Assembly (NCBI GenBank): GCA_023460795.1
Contig: JAEWPC010000087.1
Location: 1 to 44,599, forward strand
Origin: Bacillota bacterium
Lineage (GTDB): Bacteria > Bacillota > Bacilli > Paenibacillales > Paenibacillaceae
Reading direction: 5' to 3'
DNA length: 44,599 bases
Under the pieces are notes generated by a model, which was not told where the DNA came from, ran no database searches, and saw only the letters and a list, made by a program, of their open reading frames with translations. A program made the translations under genes and the position numbers. Of the stretch, positions 1 through 8,813 are shown piece by piece (position 1 is the first letter of the stretch; each line of letters starts with the position of its first letter).

Positions 1-7
1 GACGAAA

Positions 8-1825
8 TCAGGATCTCGCACGCAGCGGCAAAGCGATCTCGATCGTCGTCCCTTGGCCGACGACGCTGGAGATATGGAGCTTCCCCCGGTGAGCTTCGAC
101 GATCCGATTGCACACCATCAACCCAAGACCGGTGCCGCTCTCCTTCAGAGAGAAGAACGGTTCCCCGATTTTGCCCAGCCGTTCCTCGGGAATGCCTACG
201 CCCTGATCCACGATCCGCGTCAGCAGGTAACCTTCCCTGCCATCCGAGATGATGATTTCGATTTTACCGCCTTTCGGCATCGATTCGATCGCGTTCTTCA
301 GTACGTTCATATAGACCTGTTTCATCTGATTTGGTTCGCATTCGATGAGCGGTCTATCCAAGTCCTCGCCAACCTTCAGCTCCATCTGAACATTGAATAG
401 AAGCGCCTGCGGCTGCATGAACGTCATCACGCTTTCGATCAGCTGCTTCACATCGCTTTGGACGAATTGCAGCGCCTGCGGTTTCGCCATCCCGATAAAC
501 TCGTTCACGATAAAGCTGATTCTGTCGATCTCCATCAGCATAATGTCGACGTAATCGGTATTTTTGGCCTTCAACAGCTGCATGAACCCTCTTAAGGAGG
601 TAAGAGGGTTGCGAATTTCGTGCGCCACTCCGGCGGCCAGCTCTCCCGCGATGGACAGCTTCTCGGATCGGCGGACCATCTCCTCGGCGCGCTTGCGATC
701 GGTTAGATCGCGAATCACGATCTGTACGACCGGCTGCTCCAAATATTTATGCACGCAGATCGAGGCTGCTTCGACGTCGATCGCTTCACCTTCGAGCGGC
801 AACAGCTTTAATTCGATGAATTCCATGTATTCCTCGGACTCGACGACGCGTTGAATTCTATCCTTCAAGATCGGGTGCTGTCTCTCGCAGAAAAAGCTTA
901 AGATGTGCCGGCCAACGAATTGCGAGACACTAGTTCCACGTAATAACTTAATGGCTCTATCGTTCAGGAAAGTAATCACTCCGGACTGCGTCAGAACGAT
1001 CGGCTCGGGAGAGAGCTTCAGAATGCGGCTCAGCTCTTTCTCCTTGGCTACCAACTTATCCGCCGCATGCTTCTGCTCCGTAATATCCCGGCACAGAAAT
1101 TGCATGGCAGGTTTGCCCTCGTATTCGATCTGCGCGGCGCTGAATTCGACCTGAATGACGGCTCCGTCGAACCGAACGATACGGACAACGTTATCCGCGG
1201 ATGGATGAAAAGGGTCTATCTCGCCGGCAACGAGCCTCTCGAGATCCGCCGCGTGCACGAAGGAAGCCAGATCAAGGTTGAACAGCTGGCATGGTTGATC
1301 TGTGCCCATCAGTCTGAACGCTGCCGGATTGGCGAATACGAGCCTGTCGTCCTGGTAGACGACGATCGGCTCGGGCAAAGTATCGATCAGTACTCTGTAC
1401 CTCTCCTCGCTCTCCTTCAGCTTCTCTTCCACGCGTCTCTGTACCGTGACGTCGGTCTCGATGAAGACGTACGCGAATACCGCGCCTTCGTCGTCTAGAA
1501 CCGGCGCTACGGTGGCGTCGACCAGAACGACTCGCCCGTCTTTACGATGTCTCTTTAGCCCTTGCATTTCGACGCTGTCTCCGTGCACGGATCGCTCGGA
1601 AGACGTGCCCGCGAGCTCCAAGCTCTCAAGCGTCATAGACATTATCGTGCCTATGACCTCCTCGCGCGTCCATCCGTACAGTTCTTCGAACTTGCGATTG
1701 ATATCTAGCGTGATGCCTTTCTCGTCCGTTATGAACACGCTGTCGGAGGTCCGATTCAAGAACGTCTTCAGCACCAGCAGCTTTTTACGATCGTCGGATA
1801 GCACTTTTGATAGAATGGTCCTCAC
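8..1825 (-). CDS. Multi-PAS sensor histidine kinase
   Basis: A 605-residue sensor kinase with no obvious membrane segment, so probably cytoplasmic. Three PAS-type sensor domains run in series (about residues 20-130, 140-250 and 262-378). A HisKA dimerisation domain follows with the phospho-accepting histidine at H402 (AHEIRNPLTSLRG), then a HATPase domain with the N box near N511 (LKNAIESMP), a G1 box (DQGVGIP) and a G2 box (GTGLGLMV). This is the layout of the Bacillus sporulation kinases (KinA/KinE type). That is a family resemblance, not proof of a sporulation role. No response regulator is adjacent, so it is an orphan kinase here. The start is a GTG that overlaps an AAGGTGAGG ribosome-site-like stretch, so the true start may lie slightly downstream. 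The C-terminus is complete and ends 8 bases from the window edge. Confidence 0.93.
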   Translation of the reverse strand: MRTILSKVLSDDRKKLLVLKTFLNRTSDSVFITDEKGITLDINRKFEELYGWTREEVIGTIMSMTLESLELAGTSSERSVHGDSVEMQGLKRHRKDGRVVLVDATVAPVLDDEGAVFAYVFIETDVTVQRRVEEKLKESEERYRVLIDTLPEPIVVYQDDRLVFANPAAFRLMGTDQPCQLFNLDLASFVHAADLERLVAGEIDPFHPSADNVVRIVRFDGAVIQVEFSAAQIEYEGKPAMQFLCRDITEQKHAADKLVAKEKELSRILKLSPEPIVLTQSGVITFLNDRAIKLLRGTSVSQFVGRHILSFFCERQHPILKDRIQRVVESEEYMEFIELKLLPLEGEAIDVEAASICVHKYLEQPVVQIVIRDLTDRKRAEEMVRRSEKLSIAGELAAGVAHEIRNPLTSLRGFMQLLKAKNTDYVDIMLMEIDRISFIVNEFIGMAKPQALQFVQSDVKQLIESVMTFMQPQALLFNVQMELKVGEDLDRPLIECEPNQMKQVYMNVLKNAIESMPKGGKIEIIISDGREGYLLTRIVDQGVGIPEERLGKIGEPFFSLKESGTGLGLMVCNRIVEAHRGKLHISSVVGQGTTIEIALPLRARS

Positions 1826-1936
1826 CTTGAATTAGGATATATTCGACAACAATTCGTTTGCTCGCTATCCGTAACAATTCCCGATTCGTTGCGAAATTCC
1901 TTGCGCAAGGTCGAAATTTAACAAAAATATAGAAAT

Positions 1937-1968
1937 AAGGCTAAGCGGAACGAACTCCGCTTAGCCTT
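1937..1968 (-). terminator. Rho-independent terminator after the beta-galactosidase
   Basis: A 13-bp perfect stem (AAGGCTAAGCGGA and its complement) with a 6-nt loop is followed on the minus strand by a T-rich stretch. It lies just beyond the stop of the GH42 gene, which it would terminate. Confidence 0.85.
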
Positions 1969-1977
1969 AAGCACGAT

Positions 1978-4020
1978 TTATTGCAATTCGATTATCCAAA
2001 CGCCGCGTCCCGCAAGGGAGGCGGTGCCGCCGATCGGTTTGCCGCTCAGCAGATCCGTTCCGCTATGGCCTGCGAGCTTAACGTCTACCGCATCCGCGTT
2101 GTGGTTGAGGACGAAGAGCAGCCGTCGGCCGTCTTTGATACGAAGCGTCGTCTCGATGCCGCTTGGAACCTCTTCGAGCAGCGGCTTGATGCCGGCTTCC
2201 GCGCACAGCCCAGGCAGCCAATCGCGGAGGAAGGCGGCTTCCGGACTCGTGGCCAAGTACCAGGCTTCGCCGGAACCGAATCGGTTGACGGTCAGCGCAG
2301 GCATCCCTTGATAGAAATCCTCGCCGTATTCCGCGACGACTTCGGCGCCCTCGGAGTGAACGAGATCGCACAGCATGGAGGATGCATAGCTTGGCTTCAG
2401 CCCGCCCGTTGCCTTCTTCATGACGATGCGATTGCTCTGCGAAGGCAACAGCGCGTCGATCTCTTCCGACCAGATGCCGAGCACTTTGCGGAGCTCGCCG
2501 GGATATCCGCCGAGCGTTACCCGGTCGTTCTCGTCGACGATGCCGCTGAAGTACGTCGTGATGAATTTGCCGCCGCCGTTAACGAACGCCTCGATTGCGC
2601 CCGCAACGCCCGGTTTCACCATGTACATCACCGGGGCGATCACAACGTCGTACCCGCTAAGGTCGGCGTCCACGCCGATCATATCCGCGTTGATGCCCGC
2701 TTGATAGAGCGCATCGTAGAACTTATGCGCCTCCTCTACGTACTTGAGGGCGATCGTCGGGCCGCTGGACAATTCCACCGCCCACCAGTTGTCCCAATCG
2801 AACAGAATCGCGACTTTGGATTGCACGCGCGAATCGAGGACGGCATCGCCGAGCTTATGCAGCTCGGCGCCCAGCTCCGCGCACTCGCGGAACACGCGCG
2901 TATGCTCGTGCCCGACGTGCTCGATGACCGCGCCGTGATACTTCTCGCACGCGCCGATCGATCGGCGCAGCTGGAAGAACATGACCGTGTCTGCGCCGTG
3001 CGCGACCGCTTGGTAGCTCCATAACCGCATGACGCCCGGACGCTTCAGGGAGTTGTAAGGCTGCCAGTTCTGCTGGCTCGGCGTCTGCTCCATGAGCATG
3101 AACGGTTGGCCGCCCTTCAGCCCGCGCATTAGATCGTGCATCATCGCCGTGTAGCTGTAAGGCGTATCGAGCGAAGGATAGTTATCCCACGAGACGACGT
3201 CGAGATGCTTCGCCCACTTCTGATAGTCGAGTTCCTTGAACGCGCCCATCAGGTTCGTCGTCACCGGCACGTCCGGCGTATGCTTCTTCAGCGCGGCATA
3301 TTCGAGTTTATAGCATTCGAGAAGGCTATCCGATTGGAACCGGCAATAGTCGAGAGAGATGCCTTGGAAGTTCGTCGCCGTGCGCCCGTTCCAGCCGCGC
3401 CATTCCTCGCTGAGCGCGTTCGGAGGAACGATCTCGTCCCAATCGTAGAACGTGTGCCCCCAGAACCGGGTATTCCAGACGCGGTTAACGACCTCGAGCG
3501 AACCATAACGGGCTTGCAGCCATTCGCGGAAAGCGTCCGCGCAATTGTCGCAATAGCAGTAGCCGCCGTATTCGTTGGATACGTGCCAGATGAGCAGCGC
3601 CGGATGATCCTTGTAGCGTTCCGCGAGCTTCTCCGCCATTCGAACCGAATACTTGCGGTAAGTCTGGCTGTTCGGGCATGAATTGTGCCGCCCGCCGAAT
3701 TTGCGCTTACGCCCGTCGAAATCGACGCGAAGCACGTCCGGGTAGCGCTTCGCCATCCAAGCCGGATGCGCTCCCGTGCTCGTGGCCAGGCAGACGCCTG
3801 CGCCGTCCGCATGAAGCTTGTCCATCATCTCGTCGAGCCAGTCGAACGTGTACGTTTCTTCGTCGGGCTGGTTAAGCGCCCACGCGAAGACGTTTAATGT
3901 CGCAACGTCGATACCGGCCAGCTTGAACATCCGCAAATCTTCGTCCCACACCGGTTTTTCCCATTGGTCGGGATTGTAATCGCCGCCGTACCAGATTTTC
4001 GGCTTTGCCTTGTTAATCAT
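1978..4020 (-). CDS. Beta-galactosidase, glycoside hydrolase family 42
   Basis: Hydrolyses terminal beta-galactosides, typically plant galacto-oligosaccharides; no signal peptide is seen, so it acts inside the cell. The 680-residue length is normal for GH42. The catalytic acid/base is E150 (WHVSNEYGG) and the nucleophile E311 (FMLMEQTPS). Cysteines C115, C155, C157 and C160 match the structural zinc cluster of the family. The N-terminal motif YGGDYNPDQW is diagnostic. The start at MINKAKPK is chosen because GAGGTGCG lies just upstream; an ATG 33 bases further upstream lacks a ribosome site and would add 11 atypical residues. It is divergent from an AraC regulator 116 bases away, which is the likely local controller. 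Confidence 0.96.
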   Translation of the reverse strand: MINKAKPKIWYGGDYNPDQWEKPVWDEDLRMFKLAGIDVATLNVFAWALNQPDEETYTFDWLDEMMDKLHADGAGVCLATSTGAHPAWMAKRYPDVLRVDFDGRKRKFGGRHNSCPNSQTYRKYSVRMAEKLAERYKDHPALLIWHVSNEYGGYCYCDNCADAFREWLQARYGSLEVVNRVWNTRFWGHTFYDWDEIVPPNALSEEWRGWNGRTATNFQGISLDYCRFQSDSLLECYKLEYAALKKHTPDVPVTTNLMGAFKELDYQKWAKHLDVVSWDNYPSLDTPYSYTAMMHDLMRGLKGGQPFMLMEQTPSQQNWQPYNSLKRPGVMRLWSYQAVAHGADTVMFFQLRRSIGACEKYHGAVIEHVGHEHTRVFRECAELGAELHKLGDAVLDSRVQSKVAILFDWDNWWAVELSSGPTIALKYVEEAHKFYDALYQAGINADMIGVDADLSGYDVVIAPVMYMVKPGVAGAIEAFVNGGGKFITTYFSGIVDENDRVTLGGYPGELRKVLGIWSEEIDALLPSQSNRIVMKKATGGLKPSYASSMLCDLVHSEGAEVVAEYGEDFYQGMPALTVNRFGSGEAWYLATSPEAAFLRDWLPGLCAEAGIKPLLEEVPSGIETTLRIKDGRRLLFVLNHNADAVDVKLAGHSGTDLLSGKPIGGTASLAGRGVWIIELQ

Positions 4021-4136
4021 ATCGCACCTCATAGACATAGGATTATTTGTCACCTTAGCTCCGATTATAATCCCTATATATGCCGCGTCCTATATAATAT
4101 AATGGACTATGGATATAACAATCTGGAGGTAAGTCT
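4021..4136. promoter_or_regulatory. Divergent promoter region, GH42 / AraC regulator
   Basis: A short AT-rich spacer between two divergent genes. TATAAT-like boxes are present on the plus strand (4093-4103, two overlapping) and on the minus strand (4064-4069). No convincing -35 boxes were found, which is compatible with activator-dependent promoters. AraC-family proteins usually act on such shared spacers. Confidence 0.5.
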
Positions 4137-4970
4137 ATGCTGCGCCGATTCGTCGCCCCCATCGCTGCCGAGCTGCTCCCCTTGCAAATCGAGACCGTCG
4201 GCCTAACTCCGCACGAGGAGTATATGCATCGGCCGGACGGCTACCCCTGCTTTCACTGGCTGCATACGCTCGAAGGAGAGGGCGAGATGCAGGCGCTGGG
4301 CACGACCTGGAAGCTTCCCGCAGGGACCGGTTTTCTTCTCTATCCGAACGTGCCCCACGAATATTATGCTAGGAACGGTCGCTGGCATACGGCGTACTTG
4401 ACGTTCACCGGAAGCATGGCGACCCTATATGCCGGCGCGCTATTCGGAAACGCGTCGGCGAAGTTCCAATGGGACGAATCGGAAACCGGATTGACCGACC
4501 TGCTTCTTAGCATGCTCGACTTGGCGGAATCCGGCAAGGATCCGGCGGGATGGCACAATTCCGCCGAACTGTATCGATTCCTGACGCTGCTCAAGACGCA
4601 CGGGACGAACAACCAGCTCCCTTCTCTGTCCAAACGGCTGGAGCGCTTGCAGCAGTTGCTCGCATGGCTGGAAACAGAATACGCCAACCCCGATGTGGGA
4701 TTGGCGCAAATGGCCGCGCAGCTCGGAATCGGCGCGCGGCAGCTGAACGAACGGTTCAAGGAATCGTTCGGCCAGCCGGCATATGCTTATCTGATTACTT
4801 TGCGGCTGCGCAAAGCGAAGGAATGGCTGCCTTCGCGGCCGGAAATGACCATTCGCCAGATCGGAGAAGCGGTCGGCTTCCGGGACGCCAGCCATTTCAT
4901 CGCGACGTTCCGCCAGCGGGAAGGCATGACGCCCGAGAAGTACCGCAAGCTTCACGGCCCGTCCTCTTAA
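4137..4970 (+). CDS. AraC-family transcriptional regulator
   Basis: A 277-residue regulator with an N-terminal cupin-like sugar-sensing half (residues ~20-150, containing HxxxxPxxxH-like and YPNVPHEYYA features) and a C-terminal double helix-turn-helix (about residues 170-272; RQLNERFKESFGQPAYAYL, then IGEAVGFRDASHFIATF and a final MTPEKYRK). The ribosome site CTGGAGGT lies 7 bases before the ATG. It probably senses a galactoside or related sugar and activates the divergent GH42 gene; this is inferred from position only. The stop overlaps the convergent DUF1361 stop by 4 bases. Confidence 0.93.
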   Translation: MLRRFVAPIAAELLPLQIETVGLTPHEEYMHRPDGYPCFHWLHTLEGEGEMQALGTTWKLPAGTGFLLYPNVPHEYYARNGRWHTAYLTFTGSMATLYAGALFGNASAKFQWDESETGLTDLLLSMLDLAESGKDPAGWHNSAELYRFLTLLKTHGTNNQLPSLSKRLERLQQLLAWLETEYANPDVGLAQMAAQLGIGARQLNERFKESFGQPAYAYLITLRLRKAKEWLPSRPEMTIRQIGEAVGFRDASHFIATFRQREGMTPEKYRKLHGPSS

Positions 4971-5704
4971 AGCGACGTCGATCGCGGCGAAACTTGCGGT
5001 GCCTGCGGTTGCCCGCGGCTCTGCAGCGTAATCGCGTACAGAGATACGTATACGATCAGGATGAGCGTTCCGAACAAAATCGAGAAAGCAATCGAATTAA
5101 AGTGGATCGCGCCCGCCACTTCGTCTACGATTCGCAGCGGATGAAGCACGTCCCAGCTGTTGAGCCGCACGATGCGGCCGAGATAGACGCCGAAGCCGCC
5201 GAGCATGGACGTCGCGAAGACGAACGCCCAACCGAAGATGCTATCCGAGTAATGCCTCACGATGGCGTGAATCTGATTCATCGAGACGTAACCGAGCAAC
5301 AGCCCGCACCACGTGAACAGAAAGACGAGTACCAAGTCGAACCATACCAGCAATCCGTCCACGTCGTAACGGTGCCATCTGCCGGCGAGGATCAGATGAA
5401 TCAAGTCCGTCATCAAATACGGCGCGTTCGGGAAGAGCAACAGCCACGCCACGCCGCAAACGCACAGTCCTACAGCCAGCGAGGCGCCCTTCGCGACTCT
5501 CGCCCAGGCGAGAGCGGCCATCGAGAAGACGAGCGGCAGCCACGCCAGGAATAAGTTCCATATGAGAAAACGCAGATCCATAAACTCGACACGCGAAGCC
5601 CGGAACGAGACTAATATCGCGCACAGCACGGATGTCACGGTGAGGATATAGAACAACGGGTCGACGATGGTACGATTGACAACCCCTTTACTTTCACCCC
5701 GCAC
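4967..5704 (-). CDS. DUF1361 integral membrane protein
   Basis: A very hydrophobic protein of about 245 residues with six or more predicted membrane helices. Family marks are LLFPNAPYLMTDLIHL and DGLLVWFDLVLVF, the signature of DUF1361, whose function is unknown. A TTG at 5713 touches the AAGGAG site with no spacing, so the GTG at 5704 (9-base spacing, protein starting MRGESKG) is the better start. It follows the aldo/keto reductase by 18 bases and probably shares its transcript. A functional link is not evident. Confidence 0.88.
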   Translation of the reverse strand: MRGESKGVVNRTIVDPLFYILTVTSVLCAILVSFRASRVEFMDLRFLIWNLFLAWLPLVFSMAALAWARVAKGASLAVGLCVCGVAWLLLFPNAPYLMTDLIHLILAGRWHRYDVDGLLVWFDLVLVFLFTWCGLLLGYVSMNQIHAIVRHYSDSIFGWAFVFATSMLGGFGVYLGRIVRLNSWDVLHPLRIVDEVAGAIHFNSIAFSILFGTLILIVYVSLYAITLQSRGQPQAPQVSPRSTSL

Positions 5705-5722
5705 CTCGATCAACTCCTTGGA

Positions 5723-6706
5723 TCAATACGATCCGCGAATATGGCTATGAACCTCTTGGTCGTAGTAAGCTTTCAGACGCGCAAGCTCGGCATCGGTAAA
5801 AGACGGAACGCGCTGCGCGCCGAGATTATGTTCGACTTGGCGAACGTTCTTGAAGCCCGGAATGACGCAAGTAATCGCGGGATGGTCGAGAATCCAGCGC
5901 ATCGAAGCTTCCGTCATGCTGCCGCGGCCTTCGCCGATCCAGGCCAGCTCACGCGACAAGACGACGCCTTTGGCGAACGGCAAGCCCGCGAACGTCTCTC
6001 CGACGTTGAACGCGTCTCCGTTCTGGTTGAAGTTGCGATGATCCTCCGCCTCGAACGTGGCTTCTTCCGAGAATTTACCGGTTAGCAGCCCGCTCGCGAG
6101 CGGCAGTCTGGCAAGGAGTCCGACCTGGCGCTCCCGCGCTTTAGGCAACAGCTCCGCGATCGGCTTCTGCCGGAAAATATTAAAAATGATTTGCAGCGCT
6201 TCCACGCGCGGCTGTTCCAAGCAGAACAAGCCTTCCTCCACGGATTCTACGCTGACGCCGTAGGCACGGATCTTGCCTTCGTCCTGCAGTTTATCGAGCA
6301 CTTCGAATACCGCGCCGTCCTTCAGGATCGACAGCGGCGGACAATGGATCTGGTACAGGTCGATCGTCTCCCGCTCCAGCCGAGAGAGGCTTGCTTCGCA
6401 GTATTGACGCACTTGCTTCTCGGAGTATGTATTCGGGTCGTGGATGTCCCCTGCTCTGCAGAACTTCGTCGCGATATGAATGCGGTCTTCTTTGCCTTTG
6501 GTCGCGATCGCGATCAAGCGCTCGCTCCTGCCGTCGCCGTATACGTCGGCGGTATCGAAGAAGTTAACGCCTTCGTCCATCGCCTTGTCCAGCGCCCTTA
6601 GGGATTCCTTCTCATCCGTCTGCCCCCACGAGCCGCCGATGGCCCATGTTCCGAAACTGATCTCGCTTACGTTTAAGCCCGTTTTGCCTAATGGACGATA
6701 CTTCAT
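5723..6706 (-). CDS. Aldo/keto reductase
   Basis: NADPH-dependent oxidoreductase of the AKR superfamily, 327 residues, TIM-barrel type. The catalytic tetrad is visible: D51 and Y56 (FFDTADVYGDG), K81 (IHIATKF) and H121 (LYQIHCPP). The C-terminal cofactor-binding segment is AITCVIPGFKNVRQVEHN. The closest bacterial group is the general-stress YhdN/IolS-type AKRs. The chosen ATG at 6706 is 11 bases from an AAAGGGG site and gives the standard MKYRPLGKTGL start; an ATG at 6715 would be only 2 bases from that site. The physiological substrate cannot be read from the sequence. Confidence 0.95.
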   Translation of the reverse strand: MKYRPLGKTGLNVSEISFGTWAIGGSWGQTDEKESLRALDKAMDEGVNFFDTADVYGDGRSERLIAIATKGKEDRIHIATKFCRAGDIHDPNTYSEKQVRQYCEASLSRLERETIDLYQIHCPPLSILKDGAVFEVLDKLQDEGKIRAYGVSVESVEEGLFCLEQPRVEALQIIFNIFRQKPIAELLPKARERQVGLLARLPLASGLLTGKFSEEATFEAEDHRNFNQNGDAFNVGETFAGLPFAKGVVLSRELAWIGEGRGSMTEASMRWILDHPAITCVIPGFKNVRQVEHNLGAQRVPSFTDAELARLKAYYDQEVHSHIRGSY

Positions 6707-6763
6707 GATTCGCATATCCCCTTTACGTCAGTAACGCTTGGCAGCAATAGCCAACTGATCTCC

Positions 6764-6769
6764 ATTATA
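6764..6769 (-). promoter_or_regulatory. Extended -10 box of the aldo/keto reductase operon
   Basis: TTGCTATAAT on the minus strand has a perfect TATAAT with the TGn extension, 58 bases before the chosen start. There is no good -35 box, as expected for an extended -10 promoter. Confidence 0.55.
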
Positions 6770-6771
6770 GC

Positions 6772-6804
6772 AAAATCCCCGCGCCAATGCCCATTCGGGC
6801 GCGG
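6772..6804 (-). terminator. Probable terminator of the glycogen operon
   Basis: A 7-bp GC-only stem (CCGCGCC/GGCGCGG) with a 12-nt loop is followed by GGATTTTG on the minus strand. It lies just after the GH15 stop codon. The T-tract is short, so termination may be partial. Confidence 0.5.
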
Positions 6805-6831
6805 CGCGAGGATCGAACGGCAACGGTATCG

Positions 6832-8793
6832 CTAGGAGGACAGCTGCTCCAGCTTGCGCACGTACTTGCACACGATCTGCACGTATGTCGCGTGCGACCA
6901 TGTCAAAGGCGCCACCGACAGCGGCGAACCGTTCTCCGGCTGCAATTGCTCCGGCAGGTTGCCGCCGGGAATCGCGAACGCCGCGACCTTCTCGAGCGTG
7001 CGCCTCGGCTCCGCCAAATCATCGAGCGAGCGCGCCGTTTCGATCTGGAAGCTGGCGACCCACAGCGTGCAGATAATCCAAGGATTGCCCGGCACTTTGT
7101 CGATATCGTCCGACTGCCGGAAATAGTAGTCGTTCGTATACCTCGCAATGCCGCCGACATCGGTCTTGACGCTTAGCTTCTCGGCGATGGCGAGCATCGT
7201 CTTCGCGACGCGCTCGTCTTCCGCCGGCAGGACGCCGAATTCGAACAAGCCGAACATGCTGCTCTCCACCGTCATGTCTTTCACCCACTGGCCATCCTGC
7301 CATGTCAGCCCGCGGGCGAACCTTCCGGACGATTCATCCCACAGATGCGTAACGATGCCTTGCTTGATCTGCTCGGAGACGTTGCGGTATTGATCGCTGC
7401 GGTCGTAATCCCCGAACAGGTCGGCGAAATAAGCAGCCGCCATCAATCCGCCGTAGACCGATGCCGACGTATACGTCCAGATGCCGTACCTTTCCTCCCA
7501 CAGATCGTAGCTCGGCTTGGGCAAGCCCAAGCTGCGCTCCATGTACTCGCACAGGAAGGAGGCCGCCTTGCGCACGAGCGTGTTATAGAGCGCCTGCGGC
7601 AGCTCGATCTCGCCGTGCCTGGCGTAATCCTTCCATAACGCGTACAGCACGAGCGCGGTTTCGTCCTCCTGGATCGGCAAGCGCGGCACGCCTTGGACGA
7701 CGTACGGATGCCAGCTGGAGCCGACCGTCCCGTCCGGATTGTACTTGTGGTGCAAGTAGCCGTCCGGAGTAAGATTGCGCGCGCAAAAATGAAAGAAAGG
7801 AGCGACGGTGCCGTGATAGCCGGCGAGCGACATCGCGTCGGCTATCAAGGCGCCGTCTCTCGGCCACATATAGCTGTAATGGTCGCGGTTGTATTGCAGA
7901 ATGTCCGTATCGTTCGCCGCCAGTATCGCCCCGCGCTCGTCGATCTGCGTTCGGACGATGAGCAAGCTGTGCTTGAACTGGCGAATGACGCTGACGGGCA
8001 GATCGCCATAACGCCCGCTGACCCGCGACAACCAATGATTCCAGTAGATGACGATCCGGCTGAGCAGCTTCTCCGGATGGCTTTCCTGCACGTACTGGTC
8101 GAGTCGCTTGACTTCTTCCATGTCCGTGCCGACGGACATCCAATAATAGATCGTCCGCTCGTTGCCGACCGGCACCGTCGTCCGAAAGCTGATCGTGCTG
8201 TCCACCGAGCCTTGGGCGATCGAATTGCCCATGAGCTCCCCGTCTTCGGCGTCCCTCCACGTGCCTTCCGCCGAATGGAACCGCTTGATCCCCGTCGAAT
8301 ATTGATAGATCCCGCCATGCTCCGAACGGCCGTTGAACATGAAATAAGAGGATCGCTTGTAGTGGAACAGCGTCCGGTTCTCGGGATAGAATGCCGCCGT
8401 ATCCCCGACTTCGTTGCCGTCGATCATCAGATCGTGATGGAAGAACACGCGCACGTCCTTCGGCGAGTCGCCGAGATTGCGGACGACGACGCGCTTCAAG
8501 TAGATGCATTCCCGCTGGTGGATGCCGTCGTTCAGCTGCAGTTCGACGCCAAGACGCTCATGTCTCGCGATGACGTTGGTGACAAGCGAATCCTCGATAT
8601 AGCCTAGCTCGATCGTCCATTCCGGTTCGTTCAGCCATGCGAATGCGCCGTTTACCCAGACACCGAATCGGCACGCATGCCCATTAACGTGATTCTGCTG
8701 CCCTACGAAAGGGAAATATACGTCTCTTACAAAGCAGTGGTTATCCAGGTTGACGAGCAGCTTGCCGTTGCCGATGACCAGATGGCGCGCCAT
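6832..8793 (-). CDS. Glycoside hydrolase family 15 (glucoamylase type)
   Basis: A 653-residue two-domain enzyme: an N-terminal beta-sandwich (about 1-260) and an (alpha/alpha)6 barrel. The barrel shows GH15 marks MWPRDGALIAD near 309-319, general acid in DLWEERYG (E433/E434) and general base E615 (GGNLPEQL), followed by TWSHATYV. GH15 enzymes release beta-glucose from the non-reducing ends of alpha-1,4 glucans; related members act on trehalose or dextran-like glucans. There is no signal peptide, so it should act on intracellular polymer. It is the last gene of the glg operon, 20 bases after glgA, where Bacillus has the phosphorylase glgP. The inferred role is hydrolytic glycogen trimming or mobilisation. 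Confidence 0.9.
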   Translation of the reverse strand: MARHLVIGNGKLLVNLDNHCFVRDVYFPFVGQQNHVNGHACRFGVWVNGAFAWLNEPEWTIELGYIEDSLVTNVIARHERLGVELQLNDGIHQRECIYLKRVVVRNLGDSPKDVRVFFHHDLMIDGNEVGDTAAFYPENRTLFHYKRSSYFMFNGRSEHGGIYQYSTGIKRFHSAEGTWRDAEDGELMGNSIAQGSVDSTISFRTTVPVGNERTIYYWMSVGTDMEEVKRLDQYVQESHPEKLLSRIVIYWNHWLSRVSGRYGDLPVSVIRQFKHSLLIVRTQIDERGAILAANDTDILQYNRDHYSYMWPRDGALIADAMSLAGYHGTVAPFFHFCARNLTPDGYLHHKYNPDGTVGSSWHPYVVQGVPRLPIQEDETALVLYALWKDYARHGEIELPQALYNTLVRKAASFLCEYMERSLGLPKPSYDLWEERYGIWTYTSASVYGGLMAAAYFADLFGDYDRSDQYRNVSEQIKQGIVTHLWDESSGRFARGLTWQDGQWVKDMTVESSMFGLFEFGVLPAEDERVAKTMLAIAEKLSVKTDVGGIARYTNDYYFRQSDDIDKVPGNPWIICTLWVASFQIETARSLDDLAEPRRTLEKVAAFAIPGGNLPEQLQPENGSPLSVAPLTWSHATYVQIVCKYVRKLEQLSS

Positions 8794-8813
8794 ATCGGTT
8801 CCTCTCCTCTCTC

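Noticed and set aside
7693..8607. A 304-codon plus-strand frame opposite the GH15 gene
   Set aside because: It is antisense to an intact enzyme with no ribosome site or recognisable domain.
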